DNA of 64,000 nucleotides from Culturomica massiliensis (lineage in GTDB: Bacteria > Bacteroidota > Bacteroidia > Bacteroidales > Marinifilaceae), in assembly GCF_900091655.1 (NCBI RefSeq), contig NZ_LT594621.1:496001-560000 (forward strand), in the 5' to 3' direction. The notes beneath the pieces are model-generated. The model saw only the letters and a list, made by a program, of their open reading frames with translations, ran no database searches and was not told the origin of the DNA. Below are positions 62,094 to 64,000 of the stretch, piece after piece (the first letter of the stretch is position 1; every line of letters begins with the position of its first letter). A program made the translations under genes and the position numbers.

Positions 62094-62933
62094 ATGGAGA
62101 TACTGGTAACTGGATTACACGGATTTATCGGACAGGTCTTGAAGGAGACGTTTGAAAAGAACGGACATCATGTATTTACCGCTTCCAGGGAGGCATTGCT
62201 TACCGGGAATGAGGAATTGAAGGATGCAGCCCGGAGAGCCGATATTGTCGTAAATCTGGCAGGGGAGAGCATTGCCGGACGTTGGACCGATGAGAAGATG
62301 ATTGAAATCGTTGAATCCAGACGTTGTATCACCCGTAATCTGGTCAGGTGTATACAGGGATCGGAAAAAAAGCCGCTATTGTGGATCAATGCTTCTGCTG
62401 TCGGTGTTTACAAACCCGATACCTTTTGTGACGAATATTCTGCCGATCTGGGACATCATTTTCTGGCCGGAGTGATAAAGGTATGGGAAGGAGAGGTCGC
62501 TCAGTTGGAGCAGGTACGTAAAGTTATTCTGAGATTCGGTATTGTCATCGGACAAAACGGAGGGGTGTTGCATAAACTAAAGCCGATGATCAAATCACGT
62601 GTAGCCGTGATTATGGGAAACGGAAAACAGGAATTCCCGCTGATACATGTGGAAGATGTGGCAGGGTTCGTAATGTATGTGCTGGACCACAGAGATATGG
62701 AAGGCGTTTACAACCTGGTTATTCCCAATGCCGTTACTTACCGGGAGTTTGTCCGATCCCTGGCTGTTATTCGCAAGCCTCTGTTTACGGTTGTTTTACC
62801 GGAATGGCTGCTGTGGTTGCTGATGGGGGAATCCGCCTACACCCTCACCCGTTCGGCCCACGTTATCCCGATGCGTATGATGACCTCCGGTTATGAGCTG
62901 AAATACCGGACGGTGAGGGAGATCGTACACTAA
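62094..62933 (+). CDS. TIGR01777-family NAD-dependent epimerase/dehydratase
   Basis: A 279-residue extended SDR protein. It begins with the Rossmann strand MEILVTGLHGFIGQVL (TGxxGFIG). Other family blocks are VVNLAGESIAGRWTDEKMIE, NASAVGVYKPD (Ser and Tyr of the SDR site), ILRFGIVIGQNGG and IHVEDVAGFVMYVL. A DUF1731-type C-terminus ends it. Substrate unknown. An ATG four codons earlier (62082) is possible; the later one fits the Rossmann start better. The last gene of core character before the accessory region. Confidence 0.87.
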   Translation: MEILVTGLHGFIGQVLKETFEKNGHHVFTASREALLTGNEELKDAARRADIVVNLAGESIAGRWTDEKMIEIVESRRCITRNLVRCIQGSEKKPLLWINASAVGVYKPDTFCDEYSADLGHHFLAGVIKVWEGEVAQLEQVRKVILRFGIVIGQNGGVLHKLKPMIKSRVAVIMGNGKQEFPLIHVEDVAGFVMYVLDHRDMEGVYNLVIPNAVTYREFVRSLAVIRKPLFTVVLPEWLLWLLMGESAYTLTRSAHVIPMRMMTSGYELKYRTVREIVH

Positions 62934-63045
62934 ACTACCTCTGAACCGGGAAACGGTTGACAGCCGTTTGGGTATCCGAAATGCCGTTTTAGAAAAATTT
63001 GCCTGTCATTCGAAAAATAAATTTCCTGCGTGGAATCCGGACACT

Positions 63046-63053
63046 TATTTTTG
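63046..63053 (+). promoter_or_regulatory. -7 element of the leader-peptide gene
   Basis: TATTTTTG matches TAnnTTTG, 27 bases before the ATG at 63081. No clear TTG at -33. Confidence 0.4.
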
Positions 63054-63080
63054 TTTTATCACTCTGTTTTTATGCAGTCT

Positions 63081-63833
63081 ATGGAAGCGGAAAAAGTACA
63101 CCAGGAAAAAAACGACCGTACCCCTCAATTGGTACGCGGTGGTACGGCACAGTTTGTGGATAACCGGCCCTTATCTCTGCTTAGCCAGATTACTCAAAGA
63201 AAAGAAAATACGCTTGACCAATCTGGAGTAATTCTAAAAAATGTATGGGGCTGTTTTATGGATAAGGTGCATCAAAAGGGAGGTGCTTCATCTGAAATTA
63301 TACAGAGATTAAAGCTTAAAAGGAGTTCATCAAGAGAAGTGATTGACTTTACCGGGATATCTAAAGTAAAATCCCGGGAAGCAAGTCGTGGTATATATAT
63401 CAAAGCTGGACGTGTTTATAAAATATTCGGAAAAACTGCTACAGCCCAAAAAGAGTATAATGAAACTACTAATGTAAATTCTAATTTTAAAGTGCCGATA
63501 GCAGCTCCTGTTGACTATTATCCGGCGACAATAGTTGATACTCCTGGGAAGGAGGTAGGTGTTTTTGAATCTACAGAGTTAAAAGGTGAATTTTTTCAAT
63601 TAAGTAAAGGAGGTAAACTTAAGAGTTATGTAGGTGGACTTACCGATGAGACTAAACTTAATTTGGGATTAATAGCACTGGTAGCTGCTAGAGATGCAAA
63701 ATTATCTGACCCGCAAGGTTTTTTAGAAGATACCGGGTCAATAATTTTTATTGATATACATACTGCAAGTACTCCGCATCCAACTATAGTTGCCTTAATA
63801 GAATCGATAGAACAAAAATTAAGTGTTCAGTAA
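63081..63833 (+). CDS. Putative eCIS-associated effector/toxin: FVDNRP leader and kinase-like body
   Basis: A 250-residue protein. The start is taken as MEAEKVHQEK because the next gene begins with the similar MKAEKVYRKK. Residues 1-45 form a polar leader with the motif FVDNRP (25-30), which I know from proteins linked to extracellular contractile injection systems and DUF4157 toxins. The body has an apparent kinase-like order: IKAGRVYKIFG (Lys114), Glu125, a beta region VGVFESTELKGEFF, then LSDPQGFLEDTGSIIFIDIH (Asp210, Asp225), comparable to HGDxHxxN and DxG loops. No immunity gene or structural eCIS gene is in the window. The body is AT-rich with AGA/AGG codons, unlike the leader. Role inferred. 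Confidence 0.55.
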   Translation: MEAEKVHQEKNDRTPQLVRGGTAQFVDNRPLSLLSQITQRKENTLDQSGVILKNVWGCFMDKVHQKGGASSEIIQRLKLKRSSSREVIDFTGISKVKSREASRGIYIKAGRVYKIFGKTATAQKEYNETTNVNSNFKVPIAAPVDYYPATIVDTPGKEVGVFESTELKGEFFQLSKGGKLKSYVGGLTDETKLNLGLIALVAARDAKLSDPQGFLEDTGSIIFIDIHTASTPHPTIVALIESIEQKLSVQ

Positions 63834-63861
63834 AAAATAGTAATAGTAAATATTTCAGGTC

Positions 63862-64000
63862 ATGAAAGCGGAAAAAGTGTATCGGAAAAAAGTTTCTCGT
63901 ACTATTCAACGGTTACATGTTGGTAGTCGTAGTGCGCAATCAGTGAATAAGCTTTCCCCTGCTATTGTTTTGGCTCAGCTTAAAGAGGTGAATGAGCCGG
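63862..64000 (+). CDS. Second leader-bearing gene, N-terminal part (runs off the right edge)
   Basis: 46 codons of a gene that continues past the window. It begins MKAEKVYRKKVSRTIQRLHV and continues GSRSAQSVNKLSPAIVLAQL. It aligns with the leader of the preceding gene: M-AEKV-(H/Y)--K--RT-Q-L ... AQ-V-N-(R/K)--S---A/S-QI/L. The FVDNRP motif has decayed to SVNKLSP. Same strand, 28 bases after the previous stop. The repeated leader implies a series of related effector genes. Nothing can be said of its C-terminal domain. Confidence 0.6.
   Translation, partial: MKAEKVYRKKVSRTIQRLHVGSRSAQSVNKLSPAIVLAQLKEVNEP

Noticed and set aside
63030..63080. N-terminal extension (MESGHLFLFYHSVFMQS) of the leader-bearing gene
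   Set aside because: It covers the probable -7 element, and the neighbouring paralogue begins at the position equivalent to MEAEKV.

Overview
This window is a chromosomal segment of a member of the Bacteroidota, most likely order Bacteroidales. The evidence is gldD, gldE and ssb side by side, DUF4252, LruC and CarboxypepD_reg-like surface proteins, promoters of the TTG-N19-21-TAnnTTTG type, a near absence of Shine-Dalgarno sequences, and an anaerobe-type [FeFe] hydrogenase. An Odoribacteraceae-like gut anaerobe would fit, but that is a guess. No rRNA, tRNA, CRISPR array, insertion sequence or prophage was recognised. Gene starts were moved inward where homology or a better start codon supports it (rplU, rpsA, gldD, dsbD-like, DUF5715, the gene at 63081).

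Layout. 1-1.06 kb: 5' end of serS, then rpmA and rplU. 1.3-11 kb: plus-strand envelope and housekeeping genes (DUF5686 outer-membrane protein, acyltransferase, M15 dipeptidase, omega-amidase-like nitrilase, S9 dipeptidyl peptidase, trmD, MscS channel). 11.2-14.2 kb: rpsA and RNase Z. 14.2-26.7 kb: envelope and sensing block (DUF3667, CarboxypepD_reg protein, PAS hybrid histidine kinase, LruC lipoprotein with a glycosyltransferase, EEP phosphatase/nuclease, GT4 glycosyltransferase, flippase). 26.9-35.5 kb: an NAD(H)-linked [FeFe] hydrogenase (NuoE-, HydA- and NuoF-like subunits plus a 2Fe-2S protein) preceded by a signalling and accessory set: two stand-alone GHKL ATPases, two DRTGG proteins, a PHP phosphoesterase and an H-cluster-like iron-sulfur protein. 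35.7-39.4 kb: a USP-like protein and a large metallopeptidase/barrel protein. 39.6-44.7 kb: ligA with extra helix-hairpin-helix modules, and clpC. 44.7-50.2 kb: Lrp and TetR regulators, a degenerate PafA-type phosphatase, gldD, gldE, ssb. 50.7-55 kb: HU, a 29-residue ribosome-type peptide, RNase G, a DsbD-like protein. 55.2-57.9 kb: an ECF sigma cassette with two DUF4252 proteins and a DUF5715 lipoprotein. 58.2-62.9 kb: ychF, lolA-like, EamA, cdaA and a TIGR01777 epimerase.

The right edge (63.0-64.0 kb) changes character. Two consecutive AT-rich genes share a related N-terminal leader, one copy with the FVDNRP motif that I associate with proteins linked to extracellular contractile injection systems (eCIS). 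This looks like the start of an accessory effector or toxin array that runs out of the window, and it is the best candidate here for an undescribed system. Other points worth checking are the three tandem HhH modules in LigA, the PafA-like protein that has lost most of its zinc and substrate residues, the proton-relay Cys-to-Ser change in the H-cluster-like protein, and a strong Shine-Dalgarno sequence in front of the 29-residue peptide.
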